Of a DNA stretch of 8,393 bases, positions 1 to 7,682 are shown in pieces. A program made the translations under genes and the position numbers. This DNA is from Gammaproteobacteria bacterium (lineage in GTDB: Bacteria > Pseudomonadota > Gammaproteobacteria > Steroidobacterales > Steroidobacteraceae): positions 1 to 8,393 of the forward strand of contig JAURMS010000036.1 of assembly GCA_030830595.1 (NCBI GenBank). Reading direction: 5' to 3'. The notes beneath the pieces are model-generated. The model was not told the origin of the DNA and did no database searches. It saw only the letters and a program-made list of their open reading frames with translations. The stretch's first letter is position 1; every line of letters starts with the position of its first letter.

Positions 1-364
1 GATGATGCAGTTCGGCGACTTGCCCACCGGCGGCTATTTTTGGCGGCCGCCTTATATCAATCACGGCGCGTTCGCCTGCAAGTACGGCACCATCGCCCTC
101 GGCCGTACCGATTCGCAGCTGTACAACCACTTCCACTTCAATCCTTGGACAACCCCGGAGGAAAACCTCGAGAGGGCGGCCAGCCGGATACAGCACTGGA
201 AGCCGGACCTTTACAAGTGGGTCGCAACCGGCGACCACAACCACCCGGTCGACTTCGAGTATCCGGGGGGGCATGGCCATGACCATGGCGATACTCCACA
301 TCACCATGGTGACCACGACATCCATCACAGCCACGCTCCCAAGCGCCGTCGGCGCCGGAAATAG
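1..364 (+). CDS. C-terminal part of a cupin-like protein with a His-rich and Arg-rich tail (5' end outside the window)
   Basis: The reading frame is open to the left window edge and stops at TAG 362-364. About 120 residues are visible. ATG codons at 2 and 5 are possible starts, but nothing upstream can be seen, so I treat the gene as 5' truncated. The visible part has a G-x-YFWRPP-x3-HGAF segment at residues 11-24, then RTDS at 35-38 and a run rich in Tyr, Asn, His and Phe (NHFHFNPW, 42-49). This resembles the second half of a metal-binding cupin barrel, where histidines after a 'Y-F-R-P' strand hold the metal. That assignment is inference from pattern, not a firm family match. The last 30 residues contain ten histidines (91-111) followed by K-RRRRR-K (114-120). 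The tail could bind a transition metal, with the basic end binding nucleic acid or other polyanions. The gene ends nine bases before the aminotransferase gene and is in the same frame, so the two are probably co-transcribed. No enzymatic reaction can be assigned. Confidence 0.6.
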   Translation, partial: MMQFGDLPTGGYFWRPPYINHGAFACKYGTIALGRTDSQLYNHFHFNPWTTPEENLERAASRIQHWKPDLYKWVATGDHNHPVDFEYPGGHGHDHGDTPHHHGDHDIHHSHAPKRRRRRK

Positions 365-373
365 GGTCGCGGG

Positions 374-1624
374 ATGAAGGTCCAGGCGAGTTCAAGCCTC
401 GCCAACGTGCGCTATGAAATCCGTGGCCGGCTGGCGCGTCGGGCCCAGGAGCTCGAGCGCATGGGCTTCGAGATCACCTCCCTCAACATAGGCAATCCCG
501 GCGCGTTTGGCTTTCGCACCCCGGAGACCATGCGGATCGCCATGATCGAGAACATGCGTGCTGCAGAGGGCTACTGCCACCAGAAGGGCATCTTCCCTGC
601 TCGTGAGGCGGTGGTCATGCAGCAGCAATCCCGGGGGGTGCTCGACGTCACGGCGGAAGATGTATTCATCGGCAACGGCGTCAGCGAGCTGATCGATCTC
701 GTGCTCAGGGCCTTGCTGGAGCGCGGGGACGAGGTACTGGTGCCAAGTCCCGATTACCCCCTCTGGAGCGCCGCGGTCAACCTCAACGGGGGTAAGGCCG
801 TGCATTATCCCTGCCGGCCAGAGCGCGGTTTCGAGCCCGACCCAACGGAGATCGCGCGGCTGGTCAACCCCCGGACGCGGGCGATCGTGGTGATCAACCC
901 CAATAATCCGACTGGCGCGGTGTACCGTCGGGATACCCTGGAGGGCCTGGCTCGGCTGGCGGAGCGCCATAACCTGGTGGTCTTCGCAGACGAAATCTAC
1001 GACGGCATGACCTACGACGGGGCCGAGTTCATCCCGATGGCGACGGTCGCAACCGGCAGCCTGTGTGCAACCTTCTCGGGTCTTTCGAAGGTCTATCGTG
1101 CCTGCGGCTACCGCGTGGGCTGGGTCTCATTCTCCGGCGTACGGGCTGAGGCAGGTGACTACCTGCAGGGCCTCGAATTGTTGAGTTCGCTGCGCCTGTG
1201 CAGCAATGCCCTGGGCCAGTGGGCGGTACAAACTGCCCTGGGAGGCTATCAAAGCATCCAGGACCTGGTCAGTCCCGGGGGCAGGTTGTACGAGTCTCGC
1301 AAGGCCGTCATCGAAGCCGTGGCACGTAGCCGCTTTTTGGAACTCGAGGCGCCCAGGGGTGCGATGTATGCCTTCCTGAGAGTGCGCGACGGATCGCTGC
1401 CTGGCTTCGATGACCAGTCCTTTGCCCTGGAACTGCTTGAGCAGAAACATGTGCTCGTAGCGCCGGGCAGCAGCTTCAACACACCCTACTGCAATCATTT
1501 CCGCATCACCCTGCTGCCTCCTCCGGAAACCCTGGAATCGGTGTTTGCACGAATCGAGGAACAGCTGGACACCATGGCTGAACGTGATCAGGCCAGCCCG
1601 GGGAGCCTCAGGGTCGTCCAGTGA
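374..1624 (+). CDS. alaA: Alanine aminotransferase AlaA-type (PLP-dependent class I/II aminotransferase)
   Basis: Cytoplasmic PLP enzyme expected to interconvert pyruvate plus glutamate and alanine plus 2-oxoglutarate, as E. coli AlaA (YfbQ) does. The 416 residues match the AlaA pattern throughout: NVRYEIRG near the N-terminus (11-18), LNIGNP (37-42), GNGVSELI (100-107), PSPDYPLW (124-131), GGKAVHY (139-145), NPNNPTGAVY (175-184), ADEIYD (205-210) and GYQSI...PGGRLYE (291-307). Catalytic residues of fold type I are in place: Asn178 and Asp206 for the pyridine ring, Tyr209, the Schiff-base Lys239 in SGLSK, Arg247 for the phosphate, and Arg377 in FRITLL for the substrate carboxylate. The length is close to the roughly 405 residues of E. 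coli AlaA; the extra residues are a polar tail after about 400. The ATG at 374 aligns with the AlaA N-terminus, and an in-frame TAG three codons upstream excludes a longer form. The ribosome site is weak (a G-rich stretch at 365-373), so translation may be coupled to the upstream gene. Specificity within the alanine/valine/glutamate group is inferred. Confidence 0.9.
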   Translation: MKVQASSSLANVRYEIRGRLARRAQELERMGFEITSLNIGNPGAFGFRTPETMRIAMIENMRAAEGYCHQKGIFPAREAVVMQQQSRGVLDVTAEDVFIGNGVSELIDLVLRALLERGDEVLVPSPDYPLWSAAVNLNGGKAVHYPCRPERGFEPDPTEIARLVNPRTRAIVVINPNNPTGAVYRRDTLEGLARLAERHNLVVFADEIYDGMTYDGAEFIPMATVATGSLCATFSGLSKVYRACGYRVGWVSFSGVRAEAGDYLQGLELLSSLRLCSNALGQWAVQTALGGYQSIQDLVSPGGRLYESRKAVIEAVARSRFLELEAPRGAMYAFLRVRDGSLPGFDDQSFALELLEQKHVLVAPGSSFNTPYCNHFRITLLPPPETLESVFARIEEQLDTMAERDQASPGSLRVVQ

Positions 1625-1650
1625 CCCACCCTCCGTGGCAGGCTTGACGG

Positions 1651-4290
1651 ATGCCACTCAGCGAATCCCTGCTGCTGAAAATCTCCCAAGGCGCCTGCCT
1701 CCTGGTGCCATTCCGCCGCCACCTGCGCCGGCTGCGACAAGAGTACGACGAGGCCATGTTGGCCACCGGGGTCGGCTGCTGGCCGACCGCAGATATCCTG
1801 ACCGTAGACGCCTGGCTGCAAACCCTGCATCAGGGACTGCTCTCCACAGGGGCCAGGCAGGACCTGCTGCTCAGCGACCTGGAAGCCATCACGCTGTGGG
1901 AGGCGACCGCCCCCGAGGGCCTCGAGCCGATGCAGTCGGCCTTGAACCAGGCAGCCCGACAAGCCCGCCAGTCCTGGCTGGCGCTGCGATCCCACCACGG
2001 CACCCTGAGGCAGGTCGCTGCCATGGATCTGAATACCGATCAGCAGCAGTTCCTGGCCTGGGCGCAACGGGTGGAGGCACGACTCGCTGATTCCCGCCTG
2101 ATCGACCAAGGGTGCCTGTCGCTGTCCCTGCAGCAGCACGCGAACCGGCTCCTTCCGGCGCGGACCTTGCTGCTCCACCGGCTGCCCCGACTGACACCGG
2201 CGCTGGAGGGGCTGCTGGCCGGCCTGAAGGATGCGGGTTGGGCGGTTGAGCTCACGGACGAGCCTGCCGAGCCCCACGCCCCCTCGATGTATCAGGCGGT
2301 CGATCGGGCTGACGAACGTGGGGCCTGGCTGGCCTGGGCGAGGGATCGCCTCGTCCGTGATCCCAGCTCGCGCATCGCGGTCATCACGCCCGAACTCGGG
2401 GAATGCCGTGCCGCGGTCGAGCGTGAACTGCTGTCGGTGCTGCAACCCGAGCTGGACACGCCGGGACACACAGCCGGGGAACGGGTGTTCGATCTTCCTG
2501 GCGGCAATGCCTTGTCCGCGCTGGGCATTATCCAAACCCTGCTCGACCTGTTGCGAGTAGGCACCAGCCCCTCGATCGAGTGGCCGACCATCTCACGGCT
2601 GCTGCGATCGCGCTATCTCGGTCTCGAGGAGTCGGATCGGCTGGAAGCGTTCGAAGCAGAACTGAGAAAACGTTGTTTGCCGTCTTTCAGCCCACAGTGG
2701 CTGGTCGGCGAGGCCCAGCGCTGCAGCTTGACGCTGTTGGCAGATGCGATCGCCCAAGGCCTGACGCTGCTCAGGCCCGACCCACTGCCGCGGCCCGCTG
2801 ACGAATGGGTCCAGGGCATGTCGGCCTGTCTCGGCGTATGGGGCTGGCCGGGCCGGGAGTCGCTGGATAGCGACGAATATCAGGCAGTGGAGGCAGCCTC
2901 CGCCGTGCTGCGCGATCTGGCCTCGGCCGCTGACCTGCTTGGCCCGATCGAGGGTGCCACTGCGTTGGCCCTGTTGTCTCGCCACCTGCAGGTCCCTTTC
3001 CAGCCGGAGCGAGGCACACCGCGCCTCTGGCTGTTCGACCGCTACGTAGATCCTGGCATGGACTTCGACGCTCTGTGGGTGGCAGGCCTGACCGCGAACC
3101 GGTGGCCAGAGGCCACGGCCCTGGATCCGCTGCTGCCGCGCAGCTTGCAACGGTCGCTGGGACTGCCGGGGACCGATACCGACGAGCACATCCGCGAGGC
3201 TCGGAGGCTATTGGACAGCTGGGCCTGCCGCGCCGCGGAGCTTGTCTTCAGCTGGCCGGCCGTTGAGGACGAGGCGGCTCAGGCGCCCAGTCCACTGCTC
3301 GGGGGAAACCGGGCGTATGTCCCGGCACCACCCATCAACTCTAGAGCGCAGCAACTGATCGGCACGGCCCTGCTGGAGCCGATCCCGCTTACACCGGTCG
3401 ACCGCTTGTCGGGCCCGATTCGAGGCGGTTCCAAGCTGCTCGAATGGCAAAGCGCCTGCCCGTTCCGCGCCTTTGCCCAACTGCGCGTTGCCGCCGGAGA
3501 GCGGGCGGAACCCGAGGAGGGCGTCAACCATGCCCTGCGAGGGACGATCCTCCATGCCGCCCTTCGGCTGTTCTGGGACCAGACTCGCGACCGCCAGGGG
3601 CTGCTGTCTCTGACGCCCGAAGCCCGGTTGGAACGGGCCGATTCCTGCGTTCGGCAAGCGCTCCACGACCACGCAGGCCATCGCCTGGGGCCCCAGGCGA
3701 TGGCCGTCGAGGCCACCTGGCAACTGACCGCCTTGCAGCGAACCATTGAACACCACCTGCAGCGGCGAGCGTTCGAGGTCGTGGGTACGGAGCAGAAGCA
3801 CACCGTAGAGCTGGCGGGGCTGCAGATCGACTGCAGCGTGGACCGCGTCGACCGGATCGACGGGCAACTCCTCGTGATCGACTACAAGACCAGCAAGACC
3901 CTCAAGACTGCCTCATGGTTCGGCAGGCGTCCGGAGGCACCCCAGCTTCCCCTGTACGCAACGGCCGCGGTCGGCGAAGCGGCCGCAATCGCCTTTTGTC
4001 AGGTGTCCTCGAGCGGTGCCAGGCTGTTGGGCGTCGGCTGCGAGCTGGAGGCGGGCATCGCCAGCCCGTTATCGGCAGCCTCAGAACCCAACGAAGAACC
4101 GATGACCCTCTGGCGCCAACAACAGCGGGACTGGGCGCTGCAGCTCACCGCACTCGCCACCGACCTGGCTGAGGGTGTGGCCGAGGTCGACCCGCGCGCC
4201 GAGGAAGACTGTCGACATTGCCACCTGCGTCCTGCTTGCCGGGTCCACTGGCTTTCGATCGACGGTGAGTCTGCGGAGTCAGAGGAATGA
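1651..4290 (+). CDS. AddB-like DNA repair protein with C-terminal PD-(D/E)XK nuclease and predicted 4Fe-4S cluster
   Basis: Predicted nuclease and scaffold subunit of a two-subunit complex that processes broken DNA ends. The 879 residues fit the roughly 900-residue 'probable DNA repair protein' family related to AddB (I recall it as TIGR03623). The N-terminus has the helicase-like opening (LLVPFRRHLRRLR, then TVDAWL) but no Walker A P-loop, so it is not expected to be a motor. A RecC/AddB-like core lies around 469-550 (GMDFDALWVAGL, WP, then SPLL). The nuclease follows: G-x3-H (Gly631, His635), Asp731, the D-x-K pair Asp744/Lys746 in VIDYKTSK, and Q-x3-Y (Gln765, Tyr769). Cys603 plus Cys854-x2-Cys857-x5-Cys863 reproduce the spacing of the AddB iron-sulfur cluster that staples the nuclease domain. 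An in-frame TGA at 1645-1647 makes ATG 1651 the first usable start. A weak Shine-Dalgarno-like GGCAGG sits at 1637-1642. The gene overlaps the helicase gene by ATGA. Unusual: a perfect 30-bp palindrome encodes residues 676-685. Confidence 0.88.
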   Translation: MPLSESLLLKISQGACLLVPFRRHLRRLRQEYDEAMLATGVGCWPTADILTVDAWLQTLHQGLLSTGARQDLLLSDLEAITLWEATAPEGLEPMQSALNQAARQARQSWLALRSHHGTLRQVAAMDLNTDQQQFLAWAQRVEARLADSRLIDQGCLSLSLQQHANRLLPARTLLLHRLPRLTPALEGLLAGLKDAGWAVELTDEPAEPHAPSMYQAVDRADERGAWLAWARDRLVRDPSSRIAVITPELGECRAAVERELLSVLQPELDTPGHTAGERVFDLPGGNALSALGIIQTLLDLLRVGTSPSIEWPTISRLLRSRYLGLEESDRLEAFEAELRKRCLPSFSPQWLVGEAQRCSLTLLADAIAQGLTLLRPDPLPRPADEWVQGMSACLGVWGWPGRESLDSDEYQAVEAASAVLRDLASAADLLGPIEGATALALLSRHLQVPFQPERGTPRLWLFDRYVDPGMDFDALWVAGLTANRWPEATALDPLLPRSLQRSLGLPGTDTDEHIREARRLLDSWACRAAELVFSWPAVEDEAAQAPSPLLGGNRAYVPAPPINSRAQQLIGTALLEPIPLTPVDRLSGPIRGGSKLLEWQSACPFRAFAQLRVAAGERAEPEEGVNHALRGTILHAALRLFWDQTRDRQGLLSLTPEARLERADSCVRQALHDHAGHRLGPQAMAVEATWQLTALQRTIEHHLQRRAFEVVGTEQKHTVELAGLQIDCSVDRVDRIDGQLLVIDYKTSKTLKTASWFGRRPEAPQLPLYATAAVGEAAAIAFCQVSSSGARLLGVGCELEAGIASPLSAASEPNEEPMTLWRQQQRDWALQLTALATDLAEGVAEVDPRAEEDCRHCHLRPACRVHWLSIDGESAESEE
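3676..3705. repeat. Perfect 30-bp palindrome inside the AddB-like gene
   Basis: The left arm GGCCATCGCCTGGGG (3676-3690) is followed directly by its exact reverse complement (3691-3705), with no spacer and no mismatch. Symmetry ends at the next base pair on each side. It spans exactly ten codons (residues 676-685, G-H-R-L-G-P-Q-A-M-A), so the opposite strand in register encodes the same decapeptide. As RNA it could fold into a roughly 13-bp stem with a GGCC loop. It lies just before the helix that precedes the nuclease active site, in what looks like a linker. I saw no second copy in the window. Function, if any, is unknown. Confidence 0.9.
4275..4278 (+). promoter_or_regulatory. Shine-Dalgarno site for the AddA-like gene
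   Basis: GGAG lies eight bases before the ATG at 4287, inside the last codons of the AddB-like gene. Together with the ATGA stop/start overlap it supports this start and suggests that ribosomes finishing the AddB-like subunit re-initiate on the AddA-like one, keeping the two subunits in step. Confidence 0.55.
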
Positions 4291-7200
4291 GCGAACAGGC
4301 CTGCCATGACCTGGACGTGCGACGCCGAGCGACCGAGGTCGAACACTCCTTCATCGTCCAGGCGCCGGCGGGGTCCGGCAAGACCAGCCTGCTGACCCAG
4401 CGCTACCTGCAGTTACTGCAGGTGGTGGAGGCTCCGGAGGAAATCCTTGCCGTCACCTTCACCCGCAAGGCAGCGGCCGAGATGCGACATCGTATCCTCC
4501 AGGCGCTGGACCAGGCCCACCGCGAACCGCGTCCGGAAAAACCCTACGAGGCGGCGCTCTGGGATGCGGCCCGGCGGGTGCTGGAGCGCGACCACGCACG
4601 AGGGTGGCAACTGGCCGCCCAACCCTCGAGGCTGCAAGTGCGCACCATCGACAGCCTGAATCACTGGCTGGCCACACGCCTTCCATATCAATCCGGCCTG
4701 GTGCCTGGCGCCCGGGTGGTGGACAACGCTGCAACGCTCTACGGGCAGGCAGTCCACCGACTACTCGGCCGGCTGGAGGATCAGGATGCGTCGGCAGAGC
4801 CGCTGACACGCGCGTTGATCGACACCTTGGCACTGGCCGACCGCCTCCCGGCCAAGCTGGCGCAGCCGCTGGTCGATATGTTGAGCAAGCGCGAAATGTG
4901 GCTGCCGGCCATCCTGGATCAGGGCACTACGCCCGAGGCCGCACGGCTGGCCATGGAGTCGCTGCTGCGCGAACAGGTCGTCATGCACCTTGAAAGGGCG
5001 TCGCTCACGCTGGCCAGCGGCCAGTTCCCGGAGATCTGTCGCCTGCTGGGCCAGGCTGCCGACAGCAATCCCGAGGGACCACTTGGCGAACTGCGTGGGC
5101 TGGAGGGCATGCCAGGGTCGGCGGTCGAGTACCTGCCGCTGTGGCAGGGCGTTGCCCGGCGCGTGTCTCTGGGCAAGGGCAAGATCAGGAAGGGCTGGAA
5201 CAAAAGAGATGGCATCCCCCCTGAACTGCGGGAGCTGAAGGCAGACCTGATCGAGCGCTGCGAACAACTGGCCCTTGAGACGCAGGCGGCGTTGATCCTG
5301 GAGGCCATCGCGGCCTTGCCCGGATACCACTATCCCGAGGCAGACTGGCAACGGGTCGGCAGTGTTCGGACCGTGCTGCTGGCCGCCGCGACGGAGTTGC
5401 AGGCGCTGTTCACCCAGCGCGGCACGGCCGATCATCCTGCCATCGCAGCCGCCGCCCGCCAGGCCTTGCGCGAGGACGGCTCACCCACGGAACTGGCCCT
5501 CGCGCTGGATCACCGGTTGCGTCACCTGCTGGTGGATGAGTATCAGGACACTTCACCGGCCCAGCATCGCCTGCTGGCCTGCCTGCTGTCCGGCTGGACC
5601 GAGCAGGGTGGCAATACCCTGTTTTGCGTCGGAGACCCGCAGCAATCGATTTACGGCTTCCGTGGGACCGATGTGTCTCTCTTTCTCGAGACCCGAGATG
5701 CGGGGATCGGCCCACTCAAGCCCACGCCGCTCACGCTCGATACCAACTTCCGCTCCTGTGACTCCGTGGTGCGGTGGATCAACCTCGCGTCCCCGCACCT
5801 GATGCCGACCTCCCCCGAGGGTGCCGTCAACGAGGTGGCAGGCTTGGAGTCTTTCCCTGCCCGCGCGGATGAGCCCGGCGCCGGGGTGGAAATCTTCGCC
5901 TTGCCCGGCGCGAGTGCGGCGAGCGCCGCACAGCGGGTGGTAGACCGGGTGGCGGAGGCGCTGGTCGAACTGCGCGGACTACCCGAGGCCGACAAGCGGC
6001 GGGTTGCCTTGTTGGTCGCACATCGGGGCAGCCTGCAGCCCATCCTTGCGTTGATGCGACAACGGGGCATCGAATACCAGGCGATCGGGCTCGAGGAATT
6101 GTCGGACCGACAGTTGATCAGGGACCTGCAGTCGATGTGCGCAGCGCTGATGGACCGTCACGATCGTGTCGCCTGGCTGGCCCTGCTCACCTCCCCCTGG
6201 ATCGGGCTTTCCCCAGGAGATGTCGCGGCACTTGCAACGGTGGCGGGTCGCGCCAGCCTGCTGGATGCCTTGAGGGACTCCGGCCTACCCGTGATTCGGC
6301 GAGTGCTGCCGATCATCCATGCCAGCTTGCGCGACCTGGGTCGCCTGCCGCTTGGGTCCTGGGCCCGTCAAACCTGGATTGCTCTCGGTGGGCCGGCCGC
6401 TCTCGATCAGCCCAGCGATCTGGAAGATGCCGACACCTTGTTCCGCATCCTCGACGAACTGGGAGCAGAGCACGGCAACCTGCCTACGCCGCAGGCAATC
6501 GCCGAGGCCCTGGAAAATCGGTCGGCCGCTACCCAGGGCAACCCCGCTGCGCTCGTACAGGTCATGACCATTCATAAGGCCAAAGGCCTGGAGTTCGACA
6601 CCGTCATCCTGCCCGCGCTCGAACGCACTGGGCGGGCCGACACCAAACCACTGTTGCGGCACGCTGTGCTCTCCACCCGCACCGGGCGACGCGGCGTGGT
6701 GCTCGCCACGGAAACCGTCTCGCCCGTAGAGAAGCAGGCCTCGGTCTTCGAATGGCTGGGCGGCCTCGAGCGCCAGCAGCGCCAGCGCGAGCTCGGGCGT
6801 CTGGCCTACGTGGCCATCACCCGGGCGCGGCGGCGCCTGGTCCTGGTCGGCCGGGTAGGGCTCAGTGAAAAAGACGGCGTCGCGGCCCTCAAGGAGCCGC
6901 CGAAGGACTCGCTCCTCGGTCGCCTCTGGCCCATCCTGCATCAGGCTTTCGAACAAGCAATCGTTGGCCAGCGTGATGGGCTGCCCGTGGAGGAGAGCAC
7001 AACGGCGCGCCGTATCTGGGTCCCTCAGGCCCTGCGCCTGCCTGCTGATTACCGGCCACCCGCAGTCCATTCTGCAGTCCCCGTGGCGAGTGCTCCCCCT
7101 CTACCGAACGGGCCGCAGGCGGCGAAACCTGACTTCAACTGGGCCAGTGAAGAAGCCGCAGTGGTAGGCAGCGTTTTTCATGCGGAGATCCATCGCTATC

Positions 7201-7682
7201 TGCGTGGAGGAGTCAGTCTTGATGCGCTGGTGGAGGACCGCCGCGTGCGATGTTCGCTGGTCGAGCATTCAGGCCTGCCGCGTGCCCGGCAGGCGCCGGT
7301 GCTGGAGCGCATCGAGCAGGCCCTCGGGCGGATGCGCGCCAGCGAGTTGGCCAGGCATTTCCTTGACCGAGATCACCTGGAATCGGCCAGCGAGCTGGCA
7401 CTCACCGCCCGCCTTGACGGGCGCGTCATACGGGTCAAACTCGATCGCACCTGGGTGGAAGAGGGCATTCGCTGGATCGTCGACTGGAAGACCAGCCTGC
7501 ACGAGGGTGGCAAGCTCGATCACTTCCTCAACGAGGAACTCAGGCGCTATGGACCGCAACTACAGTCCTATTCACGAGTGGCAGCCACTCTGGACGGTCG
7601 ACCCCAGAAGGTTGGCCTGTATTTTCCCCTGATGGATCGCTGGTGCGAGTGGCGAGGCGAGGGCGTCAACGAGACTGGATGA
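4287..7682 (+). CDS. AddA-like ATP-dependent helicase/nuclease (UvrD/Rep superfamily 1A with C-terminal PD-(D/E)XK domain)
   Basis: Predicted 3'-5' DNA translocase and nuclease, the motor subunit of the complex with the AddB-like protein. The 1131 residues carry all core SF1A motifs: Walker A APAGSGKT (26-33, Lys32), an FTRKAAAEM segment (motif Ia type) near residue 60, motif II DEYQD (417-421), motif III GDPQQSIYGFRG (449-460), motif IV NFRS (487-490), motif V MTIHKAKGLEFD (760-771) and motif VI YVAITRARRR (841-850). The long stretch between motifs IV and V is the usual 2B insertion. The C-terminal nuclease shows G-x3-H (Gly961, His965), Asp1053, the D-x-K pair Asp1066/Lys1068 in VDWKTS, and Q-x3-Y (Gln1091, Tyr1095), so it appears catalytically complete. 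AddA proteins are usually about 1150-1250 residues, so the size is normal to slightly short. The start overlaps the preceding stop (ATGA), with a GGAG site eight bases upstream, indicating translational coupling. RecB is the main alternative, but the partner lacks RecC-only features and no RecD is present, so AddA-like is preferred. Confidence 0.92.
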   Translation: MSEQACHDLDVRRRATEVEHSFIVQAPAGSGKTSLLTQRYLQLLQVVEAPEEILAVTFTRKAAAEMRHRILQALDQAHREPRPEKPYEAALWDAARRVLERDHARGWQLAAQPSRLQVRTIDSLNHWLATRLPYQSGLVPGARVVDNAATLYGQAVHRLLGRLEDQDASAEPLTRALIDTLALADRLPAKLAQPLVDMLSKREMWLPAILDQGTTPEAARLAMESLLREQVVMHLERASLTLASGQFPEICRLLGQAADSNPEGPLGELRGLEGMPGSAVEYLPLWQGVARRVSLGKGKIRKGWNKRDGIPPELRELKADLIERCEQLALETQAALILEAIAALPGYHYPEADWQRVGSVRTVLLAAATELQALFTQRGTADHPAIAAAARQALREDGSPTELALALDHRLRHLLVDEYQDTSPAQHRLLACLLSGWTEQGGNTLFCVGDPQQSIYGFRGTDVSLFLETRDAGIGPLKPTPLTLDTNFRSCDSVVRWINLASPHLMPTSPEGAVNEVAGLESFPARADEPGAGVEIFALPGASAASAAQRVVDRVAEALVELRGLPEADKRRVALLVAHRGSLQPILALMRQRGIEYQAIGLEELSDRQLIRDLQSMCAALMDRHDRVAWLALLTSPWIGLSPGDVAALATVAGRASLLDALRDSGLPVIRRVLPIIHASLRDLGRLPLGSWARQTWIALGGPAALDQPSDLEDADTLFRILDELGAEHGNLPTPQAIAEALENRSAATQGNPAALVQVMTIHKAKGLEFDTVILPALERTGRADTKPLLRHAVLSTRTGRRGVVLATETVSPVEKQASVFEWLGGLERQQRQRELGRLAYVAITRARRRLVLVGRVGLSEKDGVAALKEPPKDSLLGRLWPILHQAFEQAIVGQRDGLPVEESTTARRIWVPQALRLPADYRPPAVHSAVPVASAPPLPNGPQAAKPDFNWASEEAAVVGSVFHAEIHRYLRGGVSLDALVEDRRVRCSLVEHSGLPRARQAPVLERIEQALGRMRASELARHFLDRDHLESASELALTARLDGRVIRVKLDRTWVEEGIRWIVDWKTSLHEGGKLDHFLNEELRRYGPQLQSYSRVAATLDGRPQKVGLYFPLMDRWCEWRGEGVNETG

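Noticed and set aside
301..312. 12-bp palindrome TCACCATGGTGA in the His-rich codons
   Set aside because: The repeated CAC/CAT codons of the His tail account for it, and it is not near a promoter.
1608..1650. Possible terminator or promoter in the gap between alaA and the AddB-like gene
   Set aside because: Only a 5-bp GGGTC/GACCC pairing is present, without a T run, and no convincing -35/-10 pair is visible.
1588..2535. A 315-codon open frame on the - strand opposite the AddB-like gene, plus other long antisense frames such as 3208-3867, 4761-5435 and 6285-7070
   Set aside because: They lie wholly opposite strongly supported genes, show no recognisable domain, and their openness is explained by high G+C third-position bias on the coding strand.
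5528..5535. The E. coli chi octamer GCTGGTGG, also present at 7226-7233
   Set aside because: Both copies are simply Leu-Val coding sequence. That chi is specific to enterobacterial RecBCD, and two hits in GC-rich DNA mean little for an AddAB-like enzyme.
5874..5885. 12-bp palindrome CCCGGCGCCGGG
   Set aside because: It is short and made only of G and C, so it is easily produced by composition.
5914..5931. Short hairpin with 8-bp arms and a 2-base centre inside the helicase gene
   Set aside because: It falls in Ala/Ser-rich GC codons, has no T run, and is expected by composition.
7273..7294. Stem-loop with arms GCCTGCCG and CGGCAGGC as a possible terminator
   Set aside because: It is inside the coding region, about 390 bases before the stop, with no T tract.
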